Notes: generated by a model not told the origin, from the letters alone. 64,000 bases of DNA from Phocoena phocoena (GCF_963924675.1 NC_089221.1:89756998-89820997), one strand, 5' to 3'; positions 43,461 through 56,815 are shown, numbered from the stretch's first letter. Numbers and translations: made by a program.

Positions 43461-43478
43461 AAAGTCTTAGCACACGTG
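43461..43478. repeat. target-site duplication, left copy
   Basis: aaagtcttagcacacgtg; matches 43683-43700 with one mismatch. Confidence 0.92.
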
Positions 43479-43682
43479 GGCTTCCCTGGTGGCGCAGTGG
43501 TTGAGAGTCTGCCTGCCAATGCAGGGGACATGGGTTCGTGCCCCGGTCCGGGAGGATCCCACATGCCGCGGAGTGGCTGGGCCCGTGAGCCATGGCCGCT
43601 GAGCCCGCGCGTCGGGAGCCTGTGCTCCTCAATGGGAGAGCCCACAACAGTGAGAGGCCCGCGTGCCGCAAAAAAAAAAAAA
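43479..43682 (+). mobile_element. CHR-type SINE, short form
   Basis: Plus-strand short form with A-box-like tggcgcagtggttgagag and B-box-like gggttcgtgcccc, block cacatgccgcggagtggctg, and end gcccgcgtgccgc plus poly-A. The 18-bp TSD has one C/T difference at a CpG. Confidence 0.96.
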
Positions 43683-43700
43683 AAAGTCTTAGCACATGTG
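43683..43700. repeat. target-site duplication, right copy
   Basis: aaagtcttagcacatgtg; see 43461-43478. Confidence 0.92.
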
Positions 43701-43997
43701 CCTTTGAGCGGTTTTCACTTCCATCAACCTCAAGAAACCCTGCATCTTTCACAAGATGTGCATTTTCACTTTGCAATCAACATGCATTGTACAATATTAA
43801 CAATGCATTGTTGGATATTCCAAACAACCAATAATCCTGGAGTCTGAAAAACAAAGACATTGATGTGATCGGTGGGAATCAACCCTAAATGGAGCAGAAT
43901 GTTTGAATGGGGAATAACTTTATGACTGTTTGGCCCATTAGACACTATTTTTCTTTTAAGTCCCCCTTGCCAACTGTGTGAACTCTGGGGTAGTCAG

Positions 43998-44075
43998 GAC
44001 TCCCTAGTATTTCAGGCTCAAGTCCCAACTCCATCAACTTGTTCTACGGTCTTGAGCAAGTCACTTTATTTCAAT
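43998..44075 (+). mobile_element. MIR fragment
   Basis: Plus-strand MIR: aggctcaagtcccaactcca, tcaacttgttctacggtctt, gagcaagtcactttattt. Confidence 0.68.
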
Positions 44076-44847
44076 GACAGTCCAAGCCCAAGAAACCCAG
44101 ATACATCTTCTGGGATCCAAGGAGTTCTGCATATATGTTTTAATGTGCATGTTCTCAGGGAGTTAGCACATGTGTTTCCTCAAATTCTCAAAAAAAGTTA
44201 AACCATCAATCGTTTGCAAGCAACCTCTAAAGTTGCTTCTGGCATTCACATTCTCTGATTTCTGACTTTCCCCGGGTCAAACTATCTATAGGGAATACAA
44301 GTGGAGGATTGGATTAGGCCAGGGGAAAAATATTTGTGAACCTGTAATCAGTGTTGAAACATAGGTAGGTAACCCATCTGTTCTAACCAACAATCTGCTT
44401 CCCAGCAACCTCTTGAAACTTGTTTTGAGAAACTAAAGATTTTCAAGTTTGTTGTTTCAGGAGAGGCAGAATGCTATATAGACAATTTAATAATGCTCGC
44501 ACAAATTGTTAGAGAACTACTGGGCACTCAGCTAAGTCTATTTCTAAGGATCTGAAACATCACTAATAACTACCATCCTGTATTAGTAATTAATTATGAC
44601 TAAAATCATTGCAAATATCAGAACCAGAAAGATAGAAAATAATACATAATATCTGATGTGGGCAGAGCAAGTAGGTTTTCTGAACTGGACTTTAATACAG
44701 TTGTTCCAAACCTTGACAACATCATAGCTATAAGTTTATTAAATACTAAATGCTAAATTTATATTTAAAACTCTAAAGATGATCTCAATATGATACTCTT
44801 GTAACAGCAAATACAAGGGGCAAAAAAAGAAACTGCTTTGATGACAT
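44076..44847. other. unique non-coding sequence
   Basis: AT-rich; nothing recognised. Confidence 0.4.
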
Positions 44848-44864
44848 CAGTTTCACTTTTTAAA
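44848..44864. repeat. target-site duplication, left copy
   Basis: tcagtttcactttttaa-type sequence, repeated as cagtttcacttttaaa at 45149-45164. Confidence 0.85.
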
Positions 44865-45148
44865 AAAAAAATAAATTTATTTATTTGGCCGTGTTGGGTC
44901 TTCGTTTCTGTGCGTGGGCTTTCTCTAGTTGCGGCGAGCGGGGGCCACTCTTCATCACGGTGCGCGGGCCTCTCAATATCACGGCTTCTCTTGTTGCAGA
45001 GCACAGGCTCCAGACGCGCAGGCTCAGTAGTTGTGGCGCACGGGCTTAGTTGCTCCGCGGCATGTGGGATCTTCCCAGACCAGGGCTCGAACCCGTGTTC
45101 CCTGCATTGGCAGGCGGATTCTCAACCACTGCGCCACCAGGGAAGCCC
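44865..45148 (-). mobile_element. CHR-type SINE, long form
   Basis: Minus-strand long form: AAATTTATTT-type tail, ggccgtgttgggtcttcgtt, ttctctagttgcggcgagcg, gttgctccgcggcatgtggg, and head caccagggaagcccc. It has a single cagtagttgtggc unit, unlike 2331-2690. A 16-bp TSD flanks it. Confidence 0.95.
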
Positions 45149-45164
45149 CAGTTTCACTTTTAAA
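45149..45164. repeat. target-site duplication, right copy
   Basis: cagtttcacttttaaa; one T fewer than the left copy. Confidence 0.85.
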
Positions 45165-46479
45165 GTTCTTTAGAATCTCCTTTGTGGGACTCAAAGGATC
45201 TGAGTCTCATTTACTTATCTATTCATCAGAAATCGAAGGGACTCAAGATGGGGAAATCTGGTATGACACTATTGCACTATTACACTATAACTCATGAAAT
45301 CTTAAATGACAATATTCAATAGTGGAAGGGCTAAGGCCCAAGACTTTAGGAAAATAGCCTATATATTTCTATTTAGCATTCATAGGCAAACAGAGCCTAT
45401 CCCTTTGTAAGTGTGGGGTTGAGAAATTTATGGAGAAACTTATGGAAAAACTTGAAACAGGTTATAGAGACTGACTTAATTAAAATATAACGAGAAACTA
45501 GGACACAGAAATTGCTACAGCGATTTACCATCTACTTTCCCAACCACAGAAAATTTTTGATTTTTAAAGGGCTCTGAGAGAACAAATATGTTGGACTCCT
45601 GAGCAGATCATGCTTCCTTACAGATATGGAAAGACATATGAACAAAATGATTGAAACTGTATGGAGAAACAGAGAGTGTAGCTTACTAATTCAAGTATAT
45701 GCCAGGATTTATATTGAAATTAGATAGAAGTATTGGGTAACTAACAATAAGAAGGAATTATTTTCTATTGCCAAACTGCCAAGCGCTTATTTAAATCACA
45801 GATTCTAAAAACTTGCACAATGGTGAAAGTCAGTTAATAGTTTCAGAAGAGATTTGTAGGTTTTTATGACCACATAGTGGTCATTTGTGGACATTTGCCT
45901 TCCCAGCATTCATCACCCCTTCTTTCTTGCAGTTGCCCCTGTTTTCCATTGGCATCCACCCCTTCCCCACTATCAGTCTATAGGTCTATGCAACTCCATC
46001 CAAGGCTCCCGCAGTGGTCTTGTGCTCAAACACATGACTCAGGCCTGACCAATTATAGCACCACTTCCTTCTGGTCACAGTGATTTGAAGAGTAACGGGT
46101 ATGACCAACTTGGCTGCAATCATATTGCACCTCCGGGCTGTTGGGGAGGATACTGAAAAGACCTCTCTTGATTTAGACTCAAACGTAGGAGGATGTGAGG
46201 CTGTAGATGCTGTAGTGACTTTGTCAGGCACCACGCTGAGGAGCCTGAGGATGACGCACTGCTACCATCTAAGCCCCAGACCTCACTCCGGTTTATGCAA
46301 AAAGGTCCAGTTCTGCACCACGCATCGCATTTAACGATCATGTCTCTGAGGTCCTTTTTAGTCTGGAACAGTTTCTCAGCTTTTCTGACTTTCCTGACCT
46401 TGAACCTTTTGAAGATGACAGGCCAGTTGACTTTGGAGTGTTTCTCAACTTGGGTTTTTCTGATGTTCCTTCATAGTTA
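45165..46479. other. unique non-coding sequence, possibly including an old repeat
   Basis: The part 45890-46110 (cttcccagcattcatcaccc, then caggcctgaccaattatagc) resembles a dispersed mammalian repeat with a ggccaatgggatgtgag core, but not enough to call. Otherwise nothing recognised. Confidence 0.35.
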
Positions 46480-47300
46480 GACTCTGGTTATGTATCTGTA
46501 GCAGGAATATCACAGAACTTCTTCTGAAGGCCACCTATCAGGTGACACAGGATCTCAATTTGTCTCATTACTGATGATGTTTGTTCACTTTGACAACTTG
46601 GATAAGGTGGTGTCTGCCAGATGTTTCCACTGCAAAGTTATCTTTTTGCAAAGTGTTTTATGGAAAAGTACTTTGAAATTATGTAATTATACTATATTTT
46701 AATCAAACTTTCACTTATTTATTACCTGAACGGATTCATAGTTTCCTATTTTGATTAATGGGTTATAGTCTTTCATGATCATTATTTAATTCGATGCACA
46801 AATTGTCCTCTATTTGGCCAGTGGGAGCTACTTCTAGCACCTTTTGAGACTTTGTGAACTGTCTCCATCATTCTCTGATCACTTCCTTTTCTGACTCAAG
46901 GTGTTTTAGGCTCAAGTTGTACTTCTCCTAGCCCAGCCCTAGAATCAGCCATTTCTCTAATAAGCCCTGGTCCCTTTTAGTGGAAGATGGTTTTTAGAGA
47001 CCAAGATCTGGGTATTAGGATTATCACTACTCCTGGCATCTCAGTGGACAGAGGTAAGCAATGCACGTTTGTATGCACACACACATACAAGTATTTACAT
47101 CTGTATTTCTATATCTGTGTATACTGAAAACCATGAATTCACACTGACATATCCAATTCCAATCAATACCAGAGGGTTCATTTTCTCCCTCTCCACATTT
47201 GTAACTCCCTTCACTGACAGTAAAAAATCTGGATTCCGTATCATTAGTACATTTATTTATTTTATCAGTCTCCCTGGATGTAACCAATCTCCTGTCTCTG
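46480..47300. mobile_element. ancient L1-related segment (weak)
   Basis: Two blocks look like old L1-derived sequence that I remember: tgtctcattactgatgatgt with aaggtggtgtctgccagatg and tccactgcaaagttatcttt (46558-46640), and actgaaaaccatgaattcac with taccagagggttcattttct and ttgtaactcccttcactgac (47121-47218). Orientation and subfamily are unclear, and no frame survives. Confidence 0.4.
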
Positions 47301-48312
47301 CCACCACCGTGTACACCCTGCACTCACCTCATGGGCTCTGGCTGTCTACACAGGGCTACCTCTGCATGGATGCCCACCTTACCCAGCTTGGCCTTGACTC
47401 TCTCTGGTAGCCACCCCACTATTCCTTGCGATCTGATTACCCTGCTGGGCCCTTCTCTGTGGGGACGCTCTCCACACCTGTTGGGCTCCAGTACCCCACC
47501 CTGTGGCACTTGGACACACCATGATGAGCTGCTATGGAGGCATCTCCTCCCGCTTCTCAGACTTGGGCACCCACTCTGTGCCACATGGCTCCCCTCACCC
47601 CGGTGCCTATACCTCCCTCACCCTGCTCTACCTAATGGCTTTAGGACTGCAATTGTTCAGGAAGGAAAGAGGAAGAGGTAAGCTTTAGATTTTTTTAAAG
47701 TAAATTCTTTGTGCTTTAAGGAATAGCTTTGATACTGAAAAGTGAACCATTCTTTTTGATTGGAAAGAAAGAAAGAGAAGGAACTTTTAAGGGTTTCCAG
47801 TGGTAGTCTGGTCCTCACTTAAGCTTTTTGCTGAGAGTAATGGATGAAGGGATTATGAACGTCTTCATAGAAGCTGGTCCCAGCACAGAGAAAGTGCTTT
47901 TCCCCTTAATGGCTAAGAGAGACAACAGGCCTAGGGAACCACTACCGTTGGCCCAGCCTTGGGGGCACCTCAGCTGGGTTCTTCGACACTAATTCTACCC
48001 TATAGAGGATAACTGCATGCATACTTCAGAGGGCCTCCTGGCCATGGGTCTGGCCTCCTTAGCTGGCCTAGCAACTTGACCCTCAAATATATTTTTCTTT
48101 TGCTGCAGAAAAGCTCATGTCCTGGGAGGCTTCATAATTTATCTTCAAAGCTTTGAAAATAAATTTGGGCCTTTTACCCAGCACACTACTTAATGGAACC
48201 CTTGCTATTTAGGAGAGTGGGTTATTAGTGGATCTGATTATTATTCATGAATTCTGTGAAAATCTGGATGATCATTTTATCCTGGATAGAAATTACAAAT
48301 GATTATAAAGGA
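47301..48312. other. unique non-coding sequence
   Basis: The plus frame at 47331-47681 (116 codons) and the minus frame at 47324-47584 overlap and show no domain. Nothing else recognised. Confidence 0.35.
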
Positions 48313-48323
48313 AAGCATGAGTT
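48313..48323. repeat. target-site duplication, left copy
   Basis: aagcatgagtt; one mismatch to aagcgtgagtt at 48537-48547. Confidence 0.85.
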
Positions 48324-48536
48324 AAATTTTTTTTTTTTTTTTTTTCAGTATGCGGGCCTCTCACTGTTGTGGCCTCTCCCGTTGCGGAGCACAGGCTCTG
48401 GACGCACAGGCTCAGCGGCCATGGCTCACGCACCTAGCCGCTCTGCGGCATGTGGGATCTTCCCGGACCAGGGCACGAACCCGCGTCCCCTGCATCGGCA
48501 GGAGGACTCTCAACAACTGTGCCACCAGGGAAGCCC
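48324..48536 (-). mobile_element. CHR-type SINE, short form
   Basis: Minus-strand short form: long poly-T, cagtatgcgggcctctcact, agccgctctgcggcatgtgg, head gccaccagggaagccc. An 11-bp TSD with one mismatch flanks it. Confidence 0.95.
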
Positions 48537-48547
48537 AAGCGTGAGTT
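48537..48547. repeat. target-site duplication, right copy
   Basis: aagcgtgagtt; see 48313-48323. Confidence 0.85.
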
Positions 48548-49599
48548 TTTTAATAACTCAGTAGGCTTATTTACACACACAGGAGGTGAGGGAAGTTTGA
48601 ATTTTCTTCTTGGGAGCTCTATTTTAGCAGAACTTGGCAAGATGGGCACAGGGACCTCCTGACAATGCCACGTGGCACCAAATGGCTGGACCCCAGCCTG
48701 TGTGTCTGGCCCTTCTCCATGAGCAGAGCCCTCGAGGCCTATGGAGCCCACCCAAGAAATAGCAGTGAGGAAGGAGTTCATGCTAGAGCCATAAATTGCC
48801 AGGAAAAAGCCTCATCTGTCTTAGAAAACATGCTTGCTTACTTTTTATGTTTCTGAAAAAGATTAGGGAAATTCTTGCCCCTACAGAAGGTATCTTACCC
48901 TTCTTAAAAAGATAAAATACAATTTTGATTGGGTGAAACCTTGGGCTCTCAATTTCTGCCTTGAGTGAAATTCACTGCCTGGGTGAAGTCTCTAAAGTGT
49001 GAGAACATGCCCCACTTCAGCAGGGTTTCCTCTCTGTAGTGCAGCGGAGGCTCCGTGGTGACAGGGGACAGGCCCGCTCCTCTTGGCACCTCACTGCCTG
49101 GAGGCCCAGGACTGTTGGGACAGTGGAGGATCCCACCCTTAGTTTGAGGGCTGGAAGCAGTGGGATCATGACTGGGTATTTCATGGCACTATAATAATAG
49201 AGAATTAAGGAAAACTGAAACACTTTGGCCAGTCTTAGGACTCCAGAGTCCTATGCTTTCTGTTTTGTTGTAATCAAGACCCAAGGGAAGTGTGTCTTGA
49301 ATAGTCAATCAGTCCTAACTATGGCAGGCAGGCCTCAAAGTGGAGGGAAAGCAAATGACAATCCTATGACAGGACAGCTTGCTTAAAAGATAATATTCTA
49401 AGCAGAAGTTATTAGATTATAAATAAAAATTTCTAAAGAAAAGTCCTTGAGGATAAATAACACTCTGTTCACTGAGTTTTTAACTAAACACACACACATA
49501 GCATAATTTCACAGGATTCAGTTTGCTTTAAGAAATAATATAGATCACAGAAATCCCTGTGTGCTTTTCCTTGAGGGCTTTTGCCTAAAAAGAAGAAAT
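48548..49599. other. unique non-coding sequence
   Basis: Nothing recognised. Confidence 0.4.
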
Positions 49600-49690
49600 T
49601 TTGCTGTAAACTTTAGTGAGCATGAGGACCACCCAGGAATCTGTTTACAAGGCAGATTCCTAAGCTCCATCCCCAAAGACTTTCAAATGA
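49600..49690 (+). mobile_element. MER5-type fragment
   Basis: The words aaactttagtgagcatgagg, accacccaggaatctgttta and aggcagattcctaagctcca follow the MER5A consensus as I remember it. Short and diverged. Confidence 0.6.
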
Positions 49691-50568
49691 TACAAAGAGC
49701 ATACTTTGAGAAAGAACAAATTAGAGAGAAAAGAGCAAGTCTTGTCATAGGAGACAAGACTGCTTAGTGTGACTCAGGCATAGGGACCCTGGGGCTGCAG
49801 ATTGCTGGGAGAAAGGCAATGACTGACCCTCCCTTAGAAAGAAGGCATTTATTAAATTATATTAAAGTAATATAACTATATTACATTTTTTAAAGCAGTA
49901 AGAAATAGAATCCAATTACTCTAACATATTCTCTATTATCACTTTATTCCCATCCTTTTTTCAGATGTTAAATTTTCCTTAGTTATAATCACAAGATATA
50001 CGCTTATAAAGTTGCATTGCCTCCTTTCCTCTTTATTTTATTTCACAGAAGGCTTATCCCCTGTCTCTCCCTGGCCTCCCTAACATAATGGCAAAGCACT
50101 CCATATTGGTTTATTGATTGGTTTAGCAATGACTTACTTTATCATGTCCTTCCTACATTTAGTGAATATTTAGTTTGCTTCCAAGTTTGCTATGTTGAAT
50201 ACCTTCATTCCTATAACCCTTGACCTTTTGATTTAAATGCTTAAGGTAGATACACTTCTTTCTGGGCATCTTGTTTTTTAACCCATGAATACACGCCTCT
50301 TGTCATCCTTCCCTCAAGTCAGGGCCCAGGTACAGTCTATGGGCCTCAAGAGCACTGCAGTTGAGGGCTAGGAAACAAAGAATTTTCATTCAGTCCAAAC
50401 TACTGAAGGATATTAAGAAAGAAGGGGATTTCTTTCTGTGCTATTGTCCAGGTCTCCAGAATAATCATAAAAACAAACAACATCAACAAAAAATCCAGGG
50501 ATCTTGCAGACCTCAGAGAAGAGTTTATAAGCTTTTGAGAATGGAAGGGAAGGAGAAAAATGAAACAT
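49691..50568. other. AT-rich sequence, possibly old L1 debris
   Basis: Around 49920-50240 the words gtttgcttccaagtttgcta and gttgaataccttcattccta recall antisense L1 ORF2 ends, but the match is too weak to call. The rest is unique. Confidence 0.3.
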
Positions 50569-52129
50569 AAAATGCAAACTGAGGAAGTGGTTCAAGACAG
50601 CAATGTAGGAATACCCTGAACTCACCTCATCCCACAGACATACTGTATCTACAGCCGCACATGGAACAATTTCCTCAGAAAGAGGTCAGAAAACTAGCTG
50701 AGCAACTCCTACACATGTGGCAAATGAGAAAAAGGCCACATTGAAGTGAGTCAGAGAGGCTGAGACACAATCTCACCATGACCTGCACTCCCAGTGTAGG
50801 GACCCACAGTCAGGAGGGAACTCACAAACCCTGAGCTTCTCCTTGAGAAGTGAAAGCTTCATACCTCACACCAGACACCTCAGCTTTTAAGACATGCGCC
50901 CGACCGACAAGCCCCTAAAACAGCTGACCAATGGGGTTCGTTTCCATGAGAACCAAAGGGCTGTAATGAACTGAGAAACACCTCCTAAAGGGCTCGTGCA
51001 TACTGTCACCCACCCCAGGTCCCAGGGCAGAAGCAGCCATTTGAAATGTGCCCGGACTTCATGTGAAAGAGATTCATTTGCTAATCTTAAAGTGTTAGCC
51101 AGAGGAGCAGAGGCTTGTTGGGATATTCTCTGGGGATGGAGGAGTTGGCAGGTGCCATTTTTATACTCTCCCTCTGCCTTGCTAAAGCCAGCAGACATTA
51201 CTATTTTTATTTTACTCTAGATCTTTGTTTTTTTCTCAGCAAGTGCCTTCTTTATCTTCCAACTGACAGACGTCACCTTTGCATTCTCTGTCTGCATCTC
51301 CCACAGGGGAGTTTTCACACATGTCTGATGCCCCAGTTCTTACATCTGGTGCCTCAGTTTTTACAGCTGCAGCCCAGGGGATGCCCTTTCATCACCAGGC
51401 TCTGGAGGTCAGGGGATCTTGCATTCCTGTGTCCAAGGGGACTGTAACAATCAGAAAGACAGTTCTTGGCAGTCTACCACCTCCAAGGTACTACACAGAT
51501 AGCTGACTGAAATACACCCCCAGCCTCTCTAGGAAAGAGGCCTATTTGCTTACACTGGAGCGTCAGCCTGAAGGGCAGGCTTCAGGTTTGGCACACATCT
51601 AGGGACCTAGGGAAGTGCTCTCAGGGAACACAGGCCAGAGGACACCATCTTTGTGCTTTCCCTCTGCCTCACTACACCTTGCTGGTACCTCCCAGAAAGG
51701 AGCCCATAGATCACATAAAGCCCTGATTTCTGTGATTATCATCCAGGGGACACTCCAGATTGCCTGCTCTGGTGGCTGGCAGGGCTTACAGTTGCAATTA
51801 CACAGGACTGTATATATTTGTATACTTTAAATTTGCCACCTGAAGCTGTGGCTTCCAATCAGCCTGAATCTAGGTGCTGAAATTCCACCCCTCTGGGACA
51901 CTGACAGGTCTTGGAAAACCCTCAAAAACTGAGAGCTATTAAAAATAAAACAGACTACTTGGACAACCCCACAAGTTCAAGGGACAACAAAGAGCTAGGA
52001 CAAGGTTGAACAAGGTTCATCTCCTACATGAGGTTACTCCTTCATGACTGGGAAAGGTGGCTGTTTTATCTACTACATAGAAACAAACACAGAGAGTCAA
52101 GCATAATGATAAAACAGAGGAATATGTTC

Positions 52130-52985
52130 CAATGAAAGAACAAGATAAAACCTCAGAAAAAAACCTTGGTGAAAAGGAGATAAGTAATCTACCTGAAAGG
52201 GGTTCTAAGTAATGGTCATAAAGTTGTTTCCTGAACTTGAAAGACGAATGGATGAACACAGTGAGAATTTCAATTAAGAGACAGAAAATATACGGAAGTA
52301 CTAAATAGAAGTCATAGACCTGAAGAATACAGTAACTGAGCTGAAAAGCACACTAGAGGGGTTCAGTGGAAGACTAGATAAAGCAGAATAAAGGATCAGT
52401 CAGCTTGAAGACAGGGCAATGGAACTCACCCAATCAGAGCAGCAAAAAATAAAAAGAATTTTTAAAAGTGAAGATAGCTTAAGGGACTTATGGAACAACA
52501 TCAGACAGATTAATATCTGCTTTATAGGGCTCCCAGAAGAAGAGAGAAAGGGGCAGAAAACTTATCTGAAAAAACAACGGCTGAAAAATTCCCTAACCTG
52601 GGGAAGGAAACATATCCAGATCCAGAAAGCCCACAGAGGTCCAAATAAGATGAATCCAAAGAGACCCAAGACAAATTATAATTAAAATTTCAAAAGTTAA
52701 AGACAAGAAGAGAATCTTAAAAGTTGCAAGAGGAAAGCAACTTGTTATGTGCAAGGGGACCCCCATAAGACTATTAACAGATTTTTCAGCAGAAACTTTG
52801 CAGACCAGAAAGCATGATATATTTAAAGTGCTGAAAGAAAAACACTTCCAACCAAGAATACTCTAGCTGGAAAAATTATTAGTCAGAATTGAAGGACAGA
52901 TAAAGAGTTTTCAGCCTATCAAAAGCTAAAGGAGTTCGTCACCACTAAACCTACCTGAAAATAAATGTTAAAGTACTTCTCTAAG
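52130..52985 (+). pseudogene. L1 ORF1 of the older element, broken
   Basis: Interrupted ORF1 remnant. The longest frame (52419-52685, 88 codons) contains FKSEDSLRDLWNNIRQINIC, the transition from coiled coil to RRM, then GLPEEERKGQKTYLKKQ. Downstream, broken frames read like QQKLPTKNT and FSAYQKLKEFVTTKPT, typical of the C-terminal end of old L1 ORF1 proteins. Many stops; no function. Confidence 0.75.
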
Positions 52986-55785
52986 ATGAAAAGAAAGGAC
53001 ACTAATTAATAACAAGAAAACATATGAAAGTATAAATCTGACTGGTTAAAGCAAATATATAGTGAAAGTAGTGGATTAATCACTTATAAAACTAGTATGA
53101 AAATTAAAAGAAAAGTAGTAAAAATAACTATAATAATTAAGGGATACATGAGATAAAAAGATGTAAAATCTGACATCTAAAACATCAAATGTGGTAGGGG
53201 AGAGAAAAATGTAGAGATTTGGAATGTGTTCAGACTTAAGCTGTTACGAATTTAAAATACACTGTTATAAATATATGTTGTTATATGTAAGTCTCATGGT
53301 AGCCACGAAGCAAAAATCTATAGTTGATGCACAAAAGATAATGAGAAAGGAATCTAAGCATACCACTAAAGAAAGTCATCAAACCACAGGGGAAGAGAGC
53401 AAGAGAAGAATAAAAAAACAGAAAACAATTTTAAACATGGATAAGTACATATCTATCACTAATTACATTTAAAAAATGGATTAAATTCTTCAATCAAAAG
53501 ACATAGAGTGGCTGAATGGATTAAAAAAATAAGACCCATCCATATGCTGCCTATAACAGTCTTATATCAGATGTAAGGGCACACACAGACTAAAAGCGAA
53601 GAGATGAAAAAGGATATTCCATGAAAATGGAAGCCAAAAGAAAGTTGGGGTGGCTATACTTACATCTAACAAAACAGACTTTAAAACAAAGACTGTAATC
53701 ACAGACAAAGGAGGTCATTACATATGATAAAGGGGTCAATCCAACAAGAGGATATAACATTTGCAAATATTTATGCACTTAATATATGAGCACTTAAATA
53801 TATAAAGCAAATATTAATAGACCTAAAGGAAGAAATGGACAGCAATACAATAATAATAAGGGACTTTAATACCCCACTTACATCAATGAATAGATATCAG
53901 TCTTAAACGACACATTAAACTTAATAGATACATAGAGAACATTTCAACCAAAAGAAGCAGATTTCATATTCTCAAGATTACATATTCTCAATCTAAACAT
54001 GGAATATTCTCAAGGATAGATCATATGTTTGGCCACAAAACAAGTCTTAACATATTTAAGAAGACTGAAATTATATCAAGCATCTTTTCTGATCACAGTG
54101 ACATGAAACAAGAAATCAATTACAAGAAAAAACTGGAAATTTCACAAATATGTGGAGATTAAACAACATGCTACTGGGCAACTAATGGGTCAATGAAGAA
54201 ATAAAAAAATACCTCTAGACAAATGAAAATGGAAATACAACATACCAAAATTTGTGGGATGCAGCAAAAGCAGTTCTAAGAGAGTTCACAGTGGTAAGTA
54301 TCTACCTTAAGAAATAAAAATAACCTCAAATAAATGAAGTTTACATCTCAGGTAACTAGAAAAAAAAAGAACAAAGACCTAAATTAGTAGAAGGAAGGAT
54401 ATAACAGAGTGAAAATAAATGAAATAGGGACTAAAAAGACAAGAGAAAAGATCAATGAAACTAAGAACTGGTTCTTTTAACGATAAACAAAATTGACAAA
54501 CCTTTAGCTAGACTCATCAAGAGAAAAAGGCAGAGGACTCAAATAAGTAAAAATCACATACAAAACAGGAAATGTTACAACTGATACACAGAAATACAAG
54601 GAATCATAAGAGACTTCTATAAATAATTATATGTCAACAAATTGGACAACCTGGAAGAAATGGATAAATTCCTAGAAACATACAACCTTCCAAGACTGAA
54701 TTATAAGGAAATGGAAAAGCTAAATAGAATGATTACTAGAAAGAAAACTGAATTGATAAACAAAAATCTCTCAACAAACAAAAGTCCAGAACCTGATGGC
54801 TTCACTGGGGGATTCCACCAAACATTCAAAGTAGAATTAATACCAAACCTTCTCAAACTCTTCCAAGAAAAAAAAAAGAGAGAAAAGAAAACACTTCCAA
54901 ACTCATTTAATGAAACCAGCATTATCCTGATACCAAAACCAGAAAAAAAAATACAAGAAAAGACAATTATAGGCCAATATCCCAAATGAATATAGACACC
55001 AAAATTCTCAACAAAATATTAGCAAACCAAATTCAACAGTACATTAAAAGAATCATACACCACGATCAAATGAGATTTATTCCGGGATACAAGGATGGTT
55101 CAACATTCATAAATCAATCAACATGACACACCACATTAACAAAATGAAGGCTTAAAACCCATATAATCATCTCAATTGATGAAGAAAAAGCATTTGACAA
55201 AATTCAATATTCACTTATGATAAAAACTCTCAGTAAGGTAGTTATAGAGGGAATGTATCTCAACATAATAAAGGTCATTTTTGACAAGCCCACAGCTAAC
55301 ACCTTACTCAATGGTAAAAAGCTGCAAGCTTTTCTTCTAAAATCAGAAATAAGACAAGGATGCCCACTCTCGCTACTGTTACTCAACATAGTACTGAAAG
55401 TCCTAGCCAGAGCAATTAGGCAAGAAAAAGAAATAAAAGGCAGCCAAATCAGAAAGGAAAAAGTAAAACTGTCATTATTTACTGATTACATAATAATACA
55501 TATAGAAAACCTTATAGACTTCATCAAAAACTGTTAGAACTAATCAATGATGAAGTTGCAAGATACAAAATCAATATACAAAAATCTGTTGTGTTTCTAT
55601 ACTCTAATAACAAACTATCAGGAGGAAAAATTAGGAAAATAATCCCATCTAGAATTGCATTGAAAAGAATAAAATAGCTAGGAATAAATTTAACCAAGGA
55701 GGTGTACACTAAAAACTATAAACATTGATGAAAAAAGTTGAAGAAGACACAAATAAATGAAAAGACATCCATGATCATGAACTGT

Positions 55786-55802
55786 AAGAATTAATAGTGT
55801 TA
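55786..55802. repeat. target-site duplication, left copy
   Basis: aagaattaatagtgtta, repeated exactly at 56183-56199. Confidence 0.95.
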
Positions 55803-56182
55803 TATGTATGGAATCTAAAAAAAAAAAAATGGTTCTGAAGAACATAGGGGCAGGACAGGAAAAAAGATGCAGATGTAGAGAATGGACTTAAGGACACAGG
55901 GAGGGGAAGGGTAAACTGGGACGAAGTGAGAGAGTGGCACTGACATATACACACTATCAAATGTAAAACAGATAGCTAGTGGAAAGCAGCCACATAGCAC
56001 AGGGAGATCAGCTCAGTGCTTTGTGACCACCTAGAGGGGTGGGATAGGGAGGGTGGGAGGGAGACGTAAGAGGGAGGGGATATGGGGATATAAGTATACG
56101 TATAGCTGATTTACTTTGTTATACAGCAGAAACTAACACAACGATGTAAAGCAATTATACTCCAATAAAGATGTTAAAAAAA
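55803..56182 (+). mobile_element. 5'-truncated younger L1 3' end, nested in older L1
   Basis: A 380-bp L1 3' end (last ORF2 codons plus 3'UTR) inserted into the older L1 on the same strand. It starts near tatgtatggaatctaaaaaa and ends with ttatactccaataaagatgt plus poly-A. An exact 17-bp TSD borders it. Its 3'UTR is of the same type as the L1 at 29541-35409 (agcacagggagatcagctca; accacctagaggggtgggat) and unlike that of the L1 at 39468. Confidence 0.95.
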
Positions 56183-56199
56183 AAGAATTAATAGTGTTA
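56183..56199. repeat. target-site duplication, right copy
   Basis: Exact repeat of 55786-55802. Confidence 0.95.
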
Positions 56200-56815
56200 A
56201 AATGTCCACACTACTCAAAGAAATATAGAGATTCAATGCAATCCCTATCAAAATTCCAATGGCATTTTTCATAGAAATAGAACAAACAATCCTAAGATTT
56301 TTATGGAACCACAAAAGACCCTGAATAGCTAAAGCAATCTTGAGAAAGAAGAGCAAAGGAGGCAGCATAATGCTCCCTAACTTCAGACTATATTACAAAG
56401 CTAAAGTAATCAAAACTGTATTTTATTTGTATAAAAACACATGAATAGATCAATGGAACAGAATAGAGAGCCCAGAAATAAACTCATGCATACATGGTCA
56501 ATTAATTTATGATAAAAGAGCCAAAAATATACAAATGGAAAGGACAGTCTCTTCAAAAAATGGTGTTGGGAACACTGGACAGCCACATGCAAAAGAATGA
56601 AACTAGACCATTATCTTACACTGTACACAAAAATTAACTCAAATGGATTAAAGACTTGAGTGTAAGAACTGGAACCATAAAACTCCTAGAAGAAACATAA
56701 GCGGTCAGCTCCTTGACTCAGTTTTAGCAATGATTTTTTTAGATCTGACTCCAAAAGCAAAAGCAACAAAGCAAAAATAAACAAGTGGGTCTACGTCAAA
56801 TCAAAAAGCCGCTGC

